Source of the DNA: Eximiradius sp.
Lineage (GTDB): Bacteria; Bacteroidota; Ignavibacteria; Kapaibacteriales; UBA2268
DNA: 64,000 nt
Reading direction: 5' to 3'
NCBI GenBank assembly: GCA_937127445.1
Contig: CAKZLY010000014.1
Location: 5,001-69,000, forward strand
In this document: positions 48,801-56,214 of the stretch, in pieces
How the letters are laid out: each line of letters starts with the position of its first letter
Numbering within the stretch: the first letter of the stretch is position 1
The notes under the pieces: generated by a model
Seen by the model: only the letters and a program-made list of their open reading frames with translations
Told to the model about the DNA's origin: nothing
Databases searched by the model: none
Program-made: the position numbers and the translations under genes

Positions 48801-50153
48801 GCCAAAGTTATTAGCACCAGCAATTGTAAATGTTGGCAAATTGCCAGAACCTAAAATCTGCAATGTTGTAGCTGATGTTGTAACAAACTCGGTTTCATCG
48901 GTTCCCCAGTTAGTTACAGGTCCATATAAAATTACAGTAGAACCACTTGCAACAAAATCGCCACCATTAGGATTAGTAAAGGTCCCATATACAGTAAATG
49001 TGTTAGATCCAATAGTTGTTGTACCAGCTGCTGTTCTAACATAATTACCATATACTGTTATATTCCCAGCCATTGTAACACTATTGTTATTTACTGTTAA
49101 ATTATGAACTGTAAGAGCAGGCAATTGATCATCAGCAGCAGTCTGGTTTGCGTTGAATGTCAAATTTGTATTCGAGTTAGTATTTAGCGTGAGATTGGTA
49201 AATGTAACAGTACCTGTAAATGTCACAGTCGAGCCAAGTGCATTAATTGTAGCACCAGAAGCTGCACCAGCAATGGTAGAAGCAAATGTTGAGGTAGAAT
49301 TATTTATTGTTAATACACCAGTTGCAGGAATGGATAAAGCTGCCGTAAATGTATTTGTTACACTTCCACCAGTGGAAATAAGATTACCATTGAGCGTTAT
49401 TGCACCGGTAAAGGTTCTGGTTTTGGTTGCTGTTGAAGCTGCATTTAAAGTAGCACCAAGTGCAATAGAGGTTGTTGAAGAAGCTGTTAAATTATTGTTT
49501 CCTACAATAAGAGTACCTGATGTAACCGTTAAGGCACCTGTTGAAACTGTTAAATCATCTGATAAAGTGCAAGTACTCCCCGGTTTATTTATTGTAAATG
49601 TGTTCAATGTGGTTAATTCAGTTGGCAGAACTACTGCAGTAGTACCAACAACAGATAGGATAGGAGGAGTTGTGTTAGTAATCGTAGCATTTGTTGCTTT
49701 TGTCCAAGTACCGCTCAATGTAACAGTTGCAGCAGCAGTACTAAAAGTAATGTTCGAGTTGTCATTTTGAACAATATCGCCACGATAAGTTGCATTACCA
49801 ATATTAACTGTAACTGCCGCATTAATTATAAGCGATGATGTCCCATTCAGTGTAATACCACCAATTCCAGTAGTAGCAATATTAGTTGCTTGTGTTATTG
49901 TCAAAGTGGAATTACCGTAAATGCTAATTGTTCTTGCATTTACTGCACCTGATGTGGTTACATTGAAGCCCGTTGGAATAATTACGTCGTCGCTTGTTGT
50001 TGGAACTAATGCCGGCGACCAGTTACTTGCAGTGTTCCAGTCAGCACCGGATCCAACGAATGTTATAGTTGCAGAGTTGAGCATCCCTGCACTTAAAAAG
50101 GCTAAGATTGCGGTAATAAGGCTTAATCTTAGCAATCGGTTTTTCTTTTTCAT
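42831..50153 (-). CDS. giant exported beta-helix-like protein with FN3 and PPC-type domains
   Basis: 2440 aa with a signal peptide (MKKKNRLLRLSLITAILAFL, ending near SAGMLNSA). Most of the chain is Thr/Asn/Gly/Ala-rich short beta repeats of the type 'NLTVNGTLDLATANLTIGSG', as in secreted beta-solenoid adhesins. A module beginning TFVGSGADWNTASNWSPALV starts the mature protein and recurs near residue 990 (TFVGTSGNWGNPNSWSPVGV). Near 2060-2190 lies an Ig-like domain, near 2195-2290 a fibronectin III-like domain (TNITATTATISWTNGGGNAR), and near 2315-2440 a pre-peptidase C-terminal (PPC)-like domain (DEDWFNFSV, LPAGTYTIRIFSADG). No classic type A sorting domain is visible. The many long antisense open frames are by-products of its composition. 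Confidence 0.85.
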   Translation of the reverse strand: MKKKNRLLRLSLITAILAFLSAGMLNSATITFVGSGADWNTASNWSPALVPTTSDDVIIPTGFNVTTSGAVNARTISIYGNSTLTITQATNIATTGIGGITLNGTSSLIINAAVTVNIGNATYRGDIVQNDNSNITFSTAAATVTLSGTWTKATNATITNTTPPILSVVGTTAVVLPTELTTLNTFTINKPGSTCTLSDDLTVSTGALTVTSGTLIVGNNNLTASSTTSIALGATLNAASTATKTRTFTGAITLNGNLISTGGSVTNTFTAALSIPATGVLTINNSTSTFASTIAGAASGATINALGSTVTFTGTVTFTNLTLNTNSNTNLTFNANQTAADDQLPALTVHNLTVNNNSVTMAGNITVYGNYVRTAAGTTTIGSNTFTVYGTFTNPNGGDFVASGSTVILYGPVTNWGTDETEFVTTSATTLQILGSGNLPTFTIAGANNFGNFTLNRPNTTFTVSGAFAVTFNSLTITSGTVALPDEAHTVTTTTTIGANGILDLSAVTTANNGITFTTGLSGSGSIIANGGNAADEPLIVIAAGCNYTYTGSITTNQYTTLRILSTQTSDIELPSSITQLNMLRVSRGALARKVILNNDLTITSNVDATEFAQGTLVINGNTITFSGTYTSAAATNFIMDATSGSTVVFTAAPTFVAGALTTDQTTNFSINASTTGFSFTTLNNLTITGGTTLLTAGITLYGNLQVSSAATLDKATYNLTVYGDVSNAGTLTLDGNGGTISLRGQMIGNGTYTTDASTILSIQGTSSQFVLPAGVTTLGRLILNRPTGMKLMVGLTVGDGTASNNDVDIVLGDLDLNGFNLTLADVDAQISETAGNTIINTGLSTSGTGYVTTATAGTTAANIGTSGIGVPSITAGAATNIVVRRYPRTVPIAGVGLATHRVYYITAGANVTAVTFAFDNTELYSNAADLKLYYTTDYTFVTSPTEVTGTVTENTPVTGKGQLAVTGVNIATANYYALAAAPGDGGVLRTFVGTSGNWGNPNSWSPVGVPTKVDQVVIGPATVTVNGNGSIYECKTLVLNHANATVQPANNTVNGDNVSLRVMGNITLTAGSEILGANGTGRLNLIIGDGVTAGVSSTITLNNDYTTGSGIWVNNFTVNAADVTGSANRIRISGDVSLLANSAVQGMNVEFWGGYDPMQTISVPQSAFLSFGTIRADNNANVVTQNNFTLTNQLDIRSGSTFNATGGTAYFTTAVAGAGDPWSVQSGGTLKLFNVELNSSGGTQTFVPLGTAYIQGNFYQYGSDAFSPTSGKVIFSNLGQREIINTQTASELEFYEFEVSEGSKVVTSNDFNVKKEINVKVNGSFIANNGTITFTGNGDIYNASNQTLVFNDLTIIGIVNTSDSWKIKGNLVVSGSLLADGGTITFENIQEKYINNAGTLRFFKIKVANGSKLTTNTNHNFTIRNNATNPLGAGIEVEGNGEFYVGNAASVITFDVGVGVSAGNPKTIVKSDAGRLEFGTITITAAANNEVATSSDFTITGTGASTFLNSGAGGKFTATGGTVTFTGAAPRISSISPASTQFYSIRTTGPTALVVPNQAQELFVAGDLVIDGTSSMDFTANDASRVIFNGSSLQKITGATTAITPIQFADVTLNKTGNSELLLEINTQIASNANHELVLTNGILNLGSRTFTVGAGQISRTNGVINGGTGTYIVATNHVTPLLEDAYFAVSGVPTLYNLTINAAHTTANDLTVNGTLDLATANLTIGSGASAVNPMKLILNGNLTRTTGLLAGNLTASRLVLQGTGTVTNGLSNSYFVGTAATTVQLEVARQETLGGNLNIANTSYLRINTGINDFDLGTYTLTFNTSFNLVMISGGIKAGTGSSVVLPNIANLTIPATMFRNNECNNLTIANTIILAGDLRINGTLTGAFSITTNDNILTFGPNAVLPAFTPTSYVIGNLRRYVKNTVTRFDIGNGGQYIPVELRFSKPISEQAVVIRPFYTNPTVGKGGDAKRALLALWRITPEGTAINDSIKVKFEWPSTIHNSLTPASGTTFMAKWGGTSWVDYRNNLTYSSQTLTTSAYPIKGSTALSGDWAIFVATANTDVAKDAAIKVTGNKLVITSIEPTPVVLNQAFNVTVQLQNEYGQAVTVSSPFTFEIDKQIGAGIFNGGNALAGVIPAGQSYVTLQGLSITTSAGKNHQFVVSAVSPSEALSTVSQLFDVLPAAPTSQATALTFTNITATTATISWTNGGGNARIVIIKPDTLLRLTEYPANGETYYGNTIVGLGSNLGSATVLYNGTGNSINVVGLAPNTKYYVYVFEYNGTDGNEHYRTIAAAGNPKSFETTGSYDDDVTFGVNNTRALSKAIGTNVPVRGTVKSSTDEDWFNFSVASTTPNVRVKLGNLAGDYTLEFYDTTGRRIRRSTLNGKSSEAAVINGLPAGTYTIRIFSADGSYWTKSGEEYILQVSTYGSEIYSVTP

Positions 50154-50663
50154 ATTTTGACCTTTAATAAAGTTTATAAAACTAAGTTTGATTAAAGTCG
50201 AATTTCAAACATTGCAAAGCGTAAAGAAAGCAGATAAAAACCTGCCGAACAATTTAAGAAGTATCGGAAAAACTAGAAATTCCTTTTCTCATAAGTTTCT
50301 CCATAAATTGTATCACATAAATCATAGTAAAGAACTCAATATATATCTATATTATATGCAATTAATTGGTTAATTAATTAGGAACAGGAAGCGTAATTTA
50401 GTCAAACCATACACACCTTTTTTAAAAAATACTTCTACCTCGATTATCATTTTCGGCTATTTTCAAATAAACTTTAGATATAATTTTAATTTTCGTTTTA
50501 GCGCTCAAAAAATAAAAATTCCTGTCAAACATTGTTAAACATAAGCATTTAGCAAACAAAGTATTTACAAATACAATGCCAATGAACAAAAATTAATCCT
50601 TTTCTTAATTTTCAGTTCATCTAATGAACAATATTAACCAGAATTAAATTTATGCAGGTGTAC
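50154..50663. other. intergenic region, no gene seen
   Basis: 510 bp, AT-rich. The left part should hold the promoter and leader of the 2440-aa gene. I see no convincing ORF, tRNA, repeat or strong terminator for either neighbour. Confidence 0.5.
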
Positions 50664-51374
50664 CTATTCGCATTTGAATGCGTCCATTCGCCGCAATCGC
50701 GCTTGATGACGCGGACGTAGCAACTTGCTGTGAAGTATTTTTCGCAGAACGCTGAGGATATCGAAGAACGATCGCCAATTATGGTGAGGCATCTTTTGCT
50801 CGAAGCAATACCGAGCAAGCGACTTCTTGGCAAAAACTATATCAGCATATTGTGCAACACAGAAATCTGAATATCCATCGCCAATGTAGATAACGAAAGC
50901 GTCCGTAGGAACATCTTTCAAGATTGCATTGCGTTTGCACGAAGCAACCAGGCAGCCGCAGCTTTCAGTTGCAAGCGGATAAGTGAGTTGCCATTTCCCC
51001 GCCTGCCTTTTTGCTTTGTTGCAATATACTTTTAATTCACTTTGGTTGATATTCGACAAAACCGGGTCAATGTAAATATCAAAGCCATCGCTTACTACTG
51101 ACAGCGGCAAACCATTGCCCCTGCAAAATTCAACAAATTCTTTAAAATACATATCTACTTGCTGTGCAACAGCCCATCCATTTATAAACTGCTCGCCAAC
51201 ATGGTCCGGCAGGCTCGCAAAAAGATGCTCCCAATATTGGCGAATATTCAACCTGTGAGAAAGAAGCTCTGAATGATACGGCTCGAACTGCCCGAAATCC
51301 ACGAAAAGTTTGTCTCCAAGGTCTTCGAGCGTTATTGTCCCATCGAAATCTGTAAATATATACACATCGTTCAT
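50664..51374 (-). CDS. HAD-superfamily phosphatase, MtnX/PHOSPHO1-like
   Basis: 236 aa from the ATG at 51374, which overlaps the previous stop (ATGA). HAD subfamily IB motifs: DFDGTIT (motif I, nucleophile Asp near residue 9), SVVSDGFD (motif II) and GDGYSDFC (motif IV). The sequence resembles the 2-hydroxy-3-keto-5-methylthiopentenyl-1-phosphate phosphatase/phosphoserine phosphatase-like group. The substrate is uncertain, as no methionine-salvage genes are near. The last 20 residues are strongly basic (LLRPRHQARLRRM). It is the third gene of a tightly coupled trio with two unknowns. Confidence 0.82.
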   Translation of the reverse strand: MNDVYIFTDFDGTITLEDLGDKLFVDFGQFEPYHSELLSHRLNIRQYWEHLFASLPDHVGEQFINGWAVAQQVDMYFKEFVEFCRGNGLPLSVVSDGFDIYIDPVLSNINQSELKVYCNKAKRQAGKWQLTYPLATESCGCLVASCKRNAILKDVPTDAFVIYIGDGYSDFCVAQYADIVFAKKSLARYCFEQKMPHHNWRSFFDILSVLRKILHSKLLRPRHQARLRRMDAFKCE

Positions 51375-51928
51375 CGAGAACGCACCGAAAAGAACAACCA
51401 CACAGTCGCAGCAAGAGTTGCAACAACGACAGCCGGCCGGAGATACCGCTCCCACATGCTCTCTTCTGGTTCGGGCAATTGCTTCCGCAAAAAGTCCGGC
51501 GACGAAGCATTTATCTGCTCCACCTCAACGTAAGAAAGAGTGTCGCTCGAAGATAGTTCAAAAGTTTCGGGCTGGGAAAGCACATTATCCCTATATTTTT
51601 GAAATGTAAGTGAAATAGAAATTGTACGTTTTATTTCATTTTTAGAAATTGGCGAATAATCAACAGAAAAAATTGCAGGCGAAAGATAAATATAATTAGC
51701 CGCATCAGAACTTGACGAGATGATTTTTACCGGCGATTTGCGTGCAATTGCTTGCAAAATAAGCATTTGAGCGTCGGTCTGACTTGTGCTTATGCAAACG
51801 GTGTCTGCCACAAACGGAAGCCGCCGAGCAATGCTATCAGCAAGAAAAGAAGCAACCGCAAGATTGTGCTGCTGCGCAAACAATTGAATTGGAAGCAACC
51901 AGAACGCAGCAAACAGAAATTTATACAT
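51371..51928 (-). CDS. exported protein with C-terminal membrane anchor, unknown function
   Basis: 185 aa. Signal peptide MYKFLFAAFWLLPIQLFAQQ; a mature domain of about 135 residues (ALADSIARR-like start, SYVEVEQINASSPDFLRKQL end); one C-terminal transmembrane helix (YLRPAVVVATLAATVWLFF) and a short basic tail. I recognise no family. Its start overlaps the upstream gene by 8 bp, and its stop overlaps the HAD gene by 4 bp, so the three should be made together. Confidence 0.75.
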   Translation of the reverse strand: MYKFLFAAFWLLPIQLFAQQHNLAVASFLADSIARRLPFVADTVCISTSQTDAQMLILQAIARKSPVKIISSSSDAANYIYLSPAIFSVDYSPISKNEIKRTISISLTFQKYRDNVLSQPETFELSSSDTLSYVEVEQINASSPDFLRKQLPEPEESMWERYLRPAVVVATLAATVWLFFSVRSR

Positions 51929-52517
51929 TAATGAACCTTGCTAAATGTTCTGCATCAGTTATATGAACAAGTGCGTGGTCATCAACAAGTTGCGATACCG
52001 CGGCTTTTGCGTCTCGCAGCGGAATATTGTGCTTGTAAGCAAAATGCCAGATGTCAATCGGCGAAGCGAAAATTTCGAGAGCAAGAAGCTGAGCCACTGT
52101 AAGCGGCTCGTTATTCTCGAAGCGGTTCCGAGCGGACTCAACAAAGGCTTTGCCCTCTTCGTCCTGCATCTGAACAGAAGTGAAGAAATAATTATCGTTA
52201 TCGAGTAGATCGCAAATCGGAAAGCCCCGCCCATCGCGTTCCACCAGACGTGGTAGGAAATACATACCCACAAGGTAGGGCGCCACCACTTCATCTTCCC
52301 ACAAATCGAGCCAGATCGCTTCATCCTCCGTACGCAGCCACTCGAAAAAGTCGATTTCGTATTGCGGAAGCATAAAAAGCGTGTCGCTCGAATAACGTCC
52401 TGCAAGCATTCGAGCTTGTTCGGGAGCGATCTCCGAAAACACCTGCTCCTCGAAAAGTATGTAATTACGCTCTTCGATTGAATTCTGACAATATGCTATT
52501 AATTCATCGTTTGTCAT
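51921..52517 (-). CDS. acidic cytosolic protein, unknown function
   Basis: 198 aa, strongly acidic, no signal or membrane segment. The N-terminal half is aromatic- and acid-rich (YEIDFFEWLRTEDEAIWLDL, WEDEVVAPYLVGMYFLPRLV). The C-terminal 60 residues are helical and could form a small winged-helix-like fold (LTVAQLLALEIFASPIDIW, LRDAKAAVSQLVDDHALVHI). It is the first gene of the trio ending in the HAD phosphatase. I do not recognise the family. Confidence 0.72.
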   Translation of the reverse strand: MTNDELIAYCQNSIEERNYILFEEQVFSEIAPEQARMLAGRYSSDTLFMLPQYEIDFFEWLRTEDEAIWLDLWEDEVVAPYLVGMYFLPRLVERDGRGFPICDLLDNDNYFFTSVQMQDEEGKAFVESARNRFENNEPLTVAQLLALEIFASPIDIWHFAYKHNIPLRDAKAAVSQLVDDHALVHITDAEHLARFINV

Positions 52518-52668
52518 AGTATATTTTTCAGATATTTAATTACAAAAATACGAAAAATAATTATGAATTAATTAACGAAATGGACAATAAATTAGTTCCC
52601 GAGTAGGGACGCTTATAACTGAAAAAATTATTCACAATCTCCACAAATTATTTAATTTAAGCAATACC

Positions 52669-52694
52669 TTAACGAAATTTAACGCTTGCTTAAC
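52669..52694 (+). promoter_or_regulatory. Pho-box-like direct repeats upstream of phoB
   Basis: Three TTAAC repeats start at 52669, 52679 and 52690, i.e. 10-11 bp apart, on one face of the helix, about 50-75 bp before the phoB start codon. A looser TTAAG lies at 52657. PhoB/PhoP-type regulators bind direct repeats with one-turn spacing (TTAACA in Bacillus), so an autoregulatory site is likely. That is inference from pattern and position. Confidence 0.55.
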
Positions 52695-52742
52695 AAAAAA
52701 TTTGTATTTTTATATTTTGTTTCAGTATTATGGCATAATAAA

Positions 52743-53480
52743 ATGTCAGAAGAAAATCGCCAAATCAGCGAAAATTTGCCTCCTTTGCAAAGCAGTAACG
52801 CTAAAACAATTGTAGTGGTCGACGACGAAGCAGATATTTGCGAACTTGTTTCGCTCGCCCTCACAAAAGCTGGCTACAAGGTGAAAGCCTTCGAGGACGG
52901 CGAAAGCCTCTTCAAATATCTCAAAACAAATATTCCTGAACTTGTTATTCTTGATTTGATGCTACCCGATTCCGATGGCTTCGAAATTTGCAAATACTTG
53001 AAAAAAGACGAAAAGTTTTCCCACATCCCTGTAATTATGCTTACTGCTCGTACAGAAGAAATGGATAAAGTATTAGGTCTCGAACTCGGGGCGGACGACT
53101 ACGTTACAAAGCCGTTTTCCACACGTGAGCTGGTCGCTCGCGTCAAAGCTGTGCTTCGTCGCGACGAAAAAGTTGTAAAAACGCAGAAAACTCGCATTGG
53201 CGATATTCTTGAAATTGACCACCAGAAATATGAAGTTACCGTAAATGGTGAAAAAGTTGAACTCACATCTACTGAATTCCGTATCTTGAAATTGCTTAGC
53301 GACCGTCGCGGCTGGGTGTATTCGCGCGAGCAAATTTTGGATTATCTTGGGGCGCAGGAAAAAGGTGTTCTCGATAGAACTGTTGATGTTCATATTAAAA
53401 ATTTACGCGAAAAACTAGGTATCGCTGGCAAATTCATTAAGAATATTCGCGGTGTCGGCTATAAAATCGAAGAAAATTAA
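52743..53480 (+). CDS. PhoB-family response regulator
   Basis: 245 aa from the ATG at 52743; a TTG 19 codons upstream is rejected because it lies in the TTAAC repeats. The receiver domain (about 20-140) has D27/D28, the phosphorylated D71 (VILDLMLPDSDG), the T of MLTART and the K of VTKPFST. The C-terminal OmpR/PhoB winged helix (about 155-245) has GEKVELTSTEFRILKLLSDR and RTVDVHIKNLREKLG. Its stop overlaps the kinase start (TAATGA). The partner kinase layout supports phosphate control, but pst and phoU are not in the window, so PhoB itself is not certain. Confidence 0.92.
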   Translation: MSEENRQISENLPPLQSSNAKTIVVVDDEADICELVSLALTKAGYKVKAFEDGESLFKYLKTNIPELVILDLMLPDSDGFEICKYLKKDEKFSHIPVIMLTARTEEMDKVLGLELGADDYVTKPFSTRELVARVKAVLRRDEKVVKTQKTRIGDILEIDHQKYEVTVNGEKVELTSTEFRILKLLSDRRGWVYSREQILDYLGAQEKGVLDRTVDVHIKNLREKLGIAGKFIKNIRGVGYKIEEN

Positions 53481-55210
53481 TGAAACATCTATCATCGAAA
53501 ATTTTTGCCGGATATTTCCTCGTGATTTTTTTGCTTACGGGGCTTATACTGTTCTTTACCTATCGCAATGTAAGCCACCAACACGTTGTTACTATCACCG
53601 ATAACCTGAATAAAATCAATACCATTCTCGAAACTAAAATTGTTCATTTTATCGAAAATGAGGATCTCTCTGAACTTGATAAATACGTTAAAAAAATTGG
53701 GAAAGAGATACATATCAGGCTAACTATCGTTGATAGCACGGGGCGTGTGCTTGCCGACTCAGAAAGCGACCCGACAAAAATGGAGAACCACAAGCATCGT
53801 CCCGAACTCGAACCAATTTTCAAAGGGGAAAAAGTTGGCAAATCTGAACGTTTCAGCTCTACTGTCCATAAAGAAATGCTCTACGTTGCTCACGGTCTTT
53901 TTGGTATCAACGGACGGTTTCTTGGTGCAATAAGAACAAGCATTTTCAGAAACCAGGCAAAAGAACTTATCAACCAGTTAATTCTCCAAATTCTGCAAAT
54001 CGCTTCAATTTTTGTGCTTGTTACTCTAATCGGTGCTTTAATATTTGTTCGGTCCCTCACAAAACCAATCAATCAGATTTCCGAAGCTTCCCGCAAAGTT
54101 GCCGGCGGCAATTTTGATATTAAAGTTAATATTTCGGGACGCGACGAAATATATGAATTAGCTACAAATTTCAATAATATGACGGCTCAAATTAAAGCAC
54201 TTTTCGCAGAAGTTACCAAGCAAAAAGAAGAACTAAATACTATTATCAAAGCTATTCAAGAGGGACTTGTCGCTCTCGATATTACCGGCAAAGTGCTTGT
54301 CGCAAATGCAAGCTTTTGCAAAATCATCTCAAATTCTGACATTTTAGATAAAAATATTAATGAAATTACTAAAAATCAAGATATTTTGAGCCTTTTCCAT
54401 CAAACTCTTAACGAAAAAAGTAGCACAATCAAAGAAATTTCCAATGAAAAGAAATTCTATCTTTGCAGTGCCAATTTTATCGATTCAAAAAAAGAAGTCG
54501 TGCTACTTTTCCACGATATTACAGAAATAAAGAAATTGGAACAACTCAAAAAAGACTTCGTTGCTAACGTTTCTCACGAACTTCGCACACCACTGACTGC
54601 AATCAAAGGATTTATCGAAACTCTTGAAGACGAAATCGACGCCCAATATTATAATTACATAGACATAATCAAACGCAACACAAATAGGTTGATTAGCATT
54701 GTGCAAGATTTGCTTATGCTATCCGAACTCGAAGCCCCGAACACGCAGCTAATTAAAAGCTCAGTTGATGCCCGAGTTATCATAGACAACGTTTTGAAAA
54801 TATTCGAGCCTAAACTCAAAGACAAAGGACTAAATATCGAAGTTCAATACCAGGACAATTTCCCCAAAATCAACGTCGATGTGTTCAGAATGGAACAAGT
54901 TTTCATCAATCTCATTGATAACGCAATAAAATACTCCGATAACGGAACAATTCTTATTATCTGTTCCTATGACGACCGTTTTGCCTACTTTGCGGTGAAG
55001 GACAACGGAATGGGCATTTCCAAAGAAGACGCTGAACGAATTTTCGAGCGTTTCTATATTGCGGACAAATCACGTTCCAAAAAAACCGGTGGCACCGGGC
55101 TTGGACTATCCATCGTCAAACACATTGTTTTGCTTCACAACGGCGAGATTTCCGTTGAAAGCGAAAAAGGAATTGGCACAACCTTTAAATTTAAAATACC
55201 TATCAATTAA
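53480..55210 (+). CDS. PhoR-like transmembrane sensor histidine kinase
   Basis: 576 aa. TM1 at about 8-28 (IFAGYFLVIFLLTGLILFF), a periplasmic domain of about 140 aa, TM2 at about 168-190, then HAMP (SLTKPINQISEASRKVAGGN), PAS (IIKAIQEGLVALDITGKVLV), HisKA with H366 (VANVSHELRTPLTAIKGFIE) and HATPase_c (INLIDNAIKYS, DNGMGI, GGTGLGLSIV). This is the standard layout of PhoR/WalK-type kinases. It shares one base with the end of phoB. Its stop uses the same TTAA as the convergent ATP-grasp gene. Confidence 0.92.
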   Translation: MKHLSSKIFAGYFLVIFLLTGLILFFTYRNVSHQHVVTITDNLNKINTILETKIVHFIENEDLSELDKYVKKIGKEIHIRLTIVDSTGRVLADSESDPTKMENHKHRPELEPIFKGEKVGKSERFSSTVHKEMLYVAHGLFGINGRFLGAIRTSIFRNQAKELINQLILQILQIASIFVLVTLIGALIFVRSLTKPINQISEASRKVAGGNFDIKVNISGRDEIYELATNFNNMTAQIKALFAEVTKQKEELNTIIKAIQEGLVALDITGKVLVANASFCKIISNSDILDKNINEITKNQDILSLFHQTLNEKSSTIKEISNEKKFYLCSANFIDSKKEVVLLFHDITEIKKLEQLKKDFVANVSHELRTPLTAIKGFIETLEDEIDAQYYNYIDIIKRNTNRLISIVQDLLMLSELEAPNTQLIKSSVDARVIIDNVLKIFEPKLKDKGLNIEVQYQDNFPKINVDVFRMEQVFINLIDNAIKYSDNGTILIICSYDDRFAYFAVKDNGMGISKEDAERIFERFYIADKSRSKKTGGTGLGLSIVKHIVLLHNGEISVESEKGIGTTFKFKIPIN

Positions 55211-56094
55211 TTGCCAAGAGCAAGCTCGATTAAATAGTCGCCAATTTTTTCTACGAGCCAGTCGTACACCTCGTCGCCAAGAATGAAGCGTTCAAGCTTC
55301 GAAATCGGACGATTGAAGTCCATACAGTAAACTTCACCCTGTTTAATTGCAAATTCAACCGCATTGAAATGATTCTCCATATTTCCGAGTAGTTTCAGAC
55401 AAGCACTGTTGATTTTTTGCTCAATATTTTCGTCAATTCTTGGGGCAGACCTCGAATACCGCAAGTGAAGCGGATTTGTAGGGTTATATTTTACGATTTT
55501 CAAATATTTTCTACCAACAGCAAAGCAACGAACATATTCATCATGTTCGATAGATTCCTGCAAAATCATCAAGTTCGAACCAGTGAGCTCGTATGCCGAG
55601 AAAAATTCAGTCTTGTTGTAAACCTTGAAATCATAACGCTTTTCATCGTAGGCATTAGATTTCAGCACAGCAGGGAAACCGACGTAGTCGAACATTTTGT
55701 CCCAGTCGAGAGGATACTCTAAGTTTCGCATAGCTTCGGGGGTAGTGTTCTTCGGCAACCATTTAGTTGGAATTAAGCAAGTTTTTGGCGTTTTTAGTCC
55801 CAAATTGTTTGCAATTTGCGCCTGAAAGAAATAATCATCGTAGCACGCAGTAAGACAATTAGAAATCACTTTCTTCCCTTGCAACTTCAACGTTTTTAGA
55901 AAAGAACGGTAAAACGGCACAAATTCAGAAATGCGGTCGAGAACAACATCATAATCATAAAAATCATTGTTTCTCAATATGCCAATCTTAATTTCCTCAC
56001 AAGTTACTTCATTATTGTTCTTAGAATTAATGTAATGCTGCACATCAAGTGGGAAATTAGTACCAATTCCGAAAAGCAAACCGATTTTTTTCAT
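55207..56094 (-). CDS. ATP-grasp domain protein (RimK-like), substrate unknown
   Basis: 295 aa from the ATG at 56094 (a GTG two codons upstream is possible). It begins MKKIGLLFGIGTNFP and has the ATP-grasp order: a central lid region (FPAVLKSNAYDEKRYDFKVY), an adenine-binding segment (LMILQESIEHDEYVRCF), and the metal/ATP end FNAVEFAIKQGEVYCMDFNR with acidic and Asn ligands. Family members ligate carboxylates to amines (RimK, glutathione synthase, peptide maturases). No peptide precursor or partner is near, so the substrate cannot be named. It converges on phoR with shared stop bases. Confidence 0.78.
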   Translation of the reverse strand: MKKIGLLFGIGTNFPLDVQHYINSKNNNEVTCEEIKIGILRNNDFYDYDVVLDRISEFVPFYRSFLKTLKLQGKKVISNCLTACYDDYFFQAQIANNLGLKTPKTCLIPTKWLPKNTTPEAMRNLEYPLDWDKMFDYVGFPAVLKSNAYDEKRYDFKVYNKTEFFSAYELTGSNLMILQESIEHDEYVRCFAVGRKYLKIVKYNPTNPLHLRYSRSAPRIDENIEQKINSACLKLLGNMENHFNAVEFAIKQGEVYCMDFNRPISKLERFILGDEVYDWLVEKIGDYLIELALGN

Positions 56095-56214
56095 AGCCAC
56101 ACCCGAAATGAATATATTTATATTTAAAACGATTTACTCAATAAATTAGTTCCAAATAAATAGAGAAATAAATAGTCTATTATCAAAAAAAATGAACATT
56201 ATTACAACATTAAT

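Noticed and set aside
43753-50160. Many long antisense open frames inside the 2440-aa gene (e.g. 46843-47226, 48571-49044, 49153-49770)
   Set aside because: Their products are low-complexity mirrors of a Thr/Asn/Ala-rich gene, with no family features or ribosome sites.
52686-52742. TTG start extending PhoB by 19 residues
   Set aside because: It lies inside the TTAAC repeat array, and the extension resembles no receiver-domain sequence.
56101-56214. Zur/Fur operator before the metal transporter
   Set aside because: AATGAACATTATTACAACAT near 56191 is only a weak imperfect palindrome; it is too poor to call.
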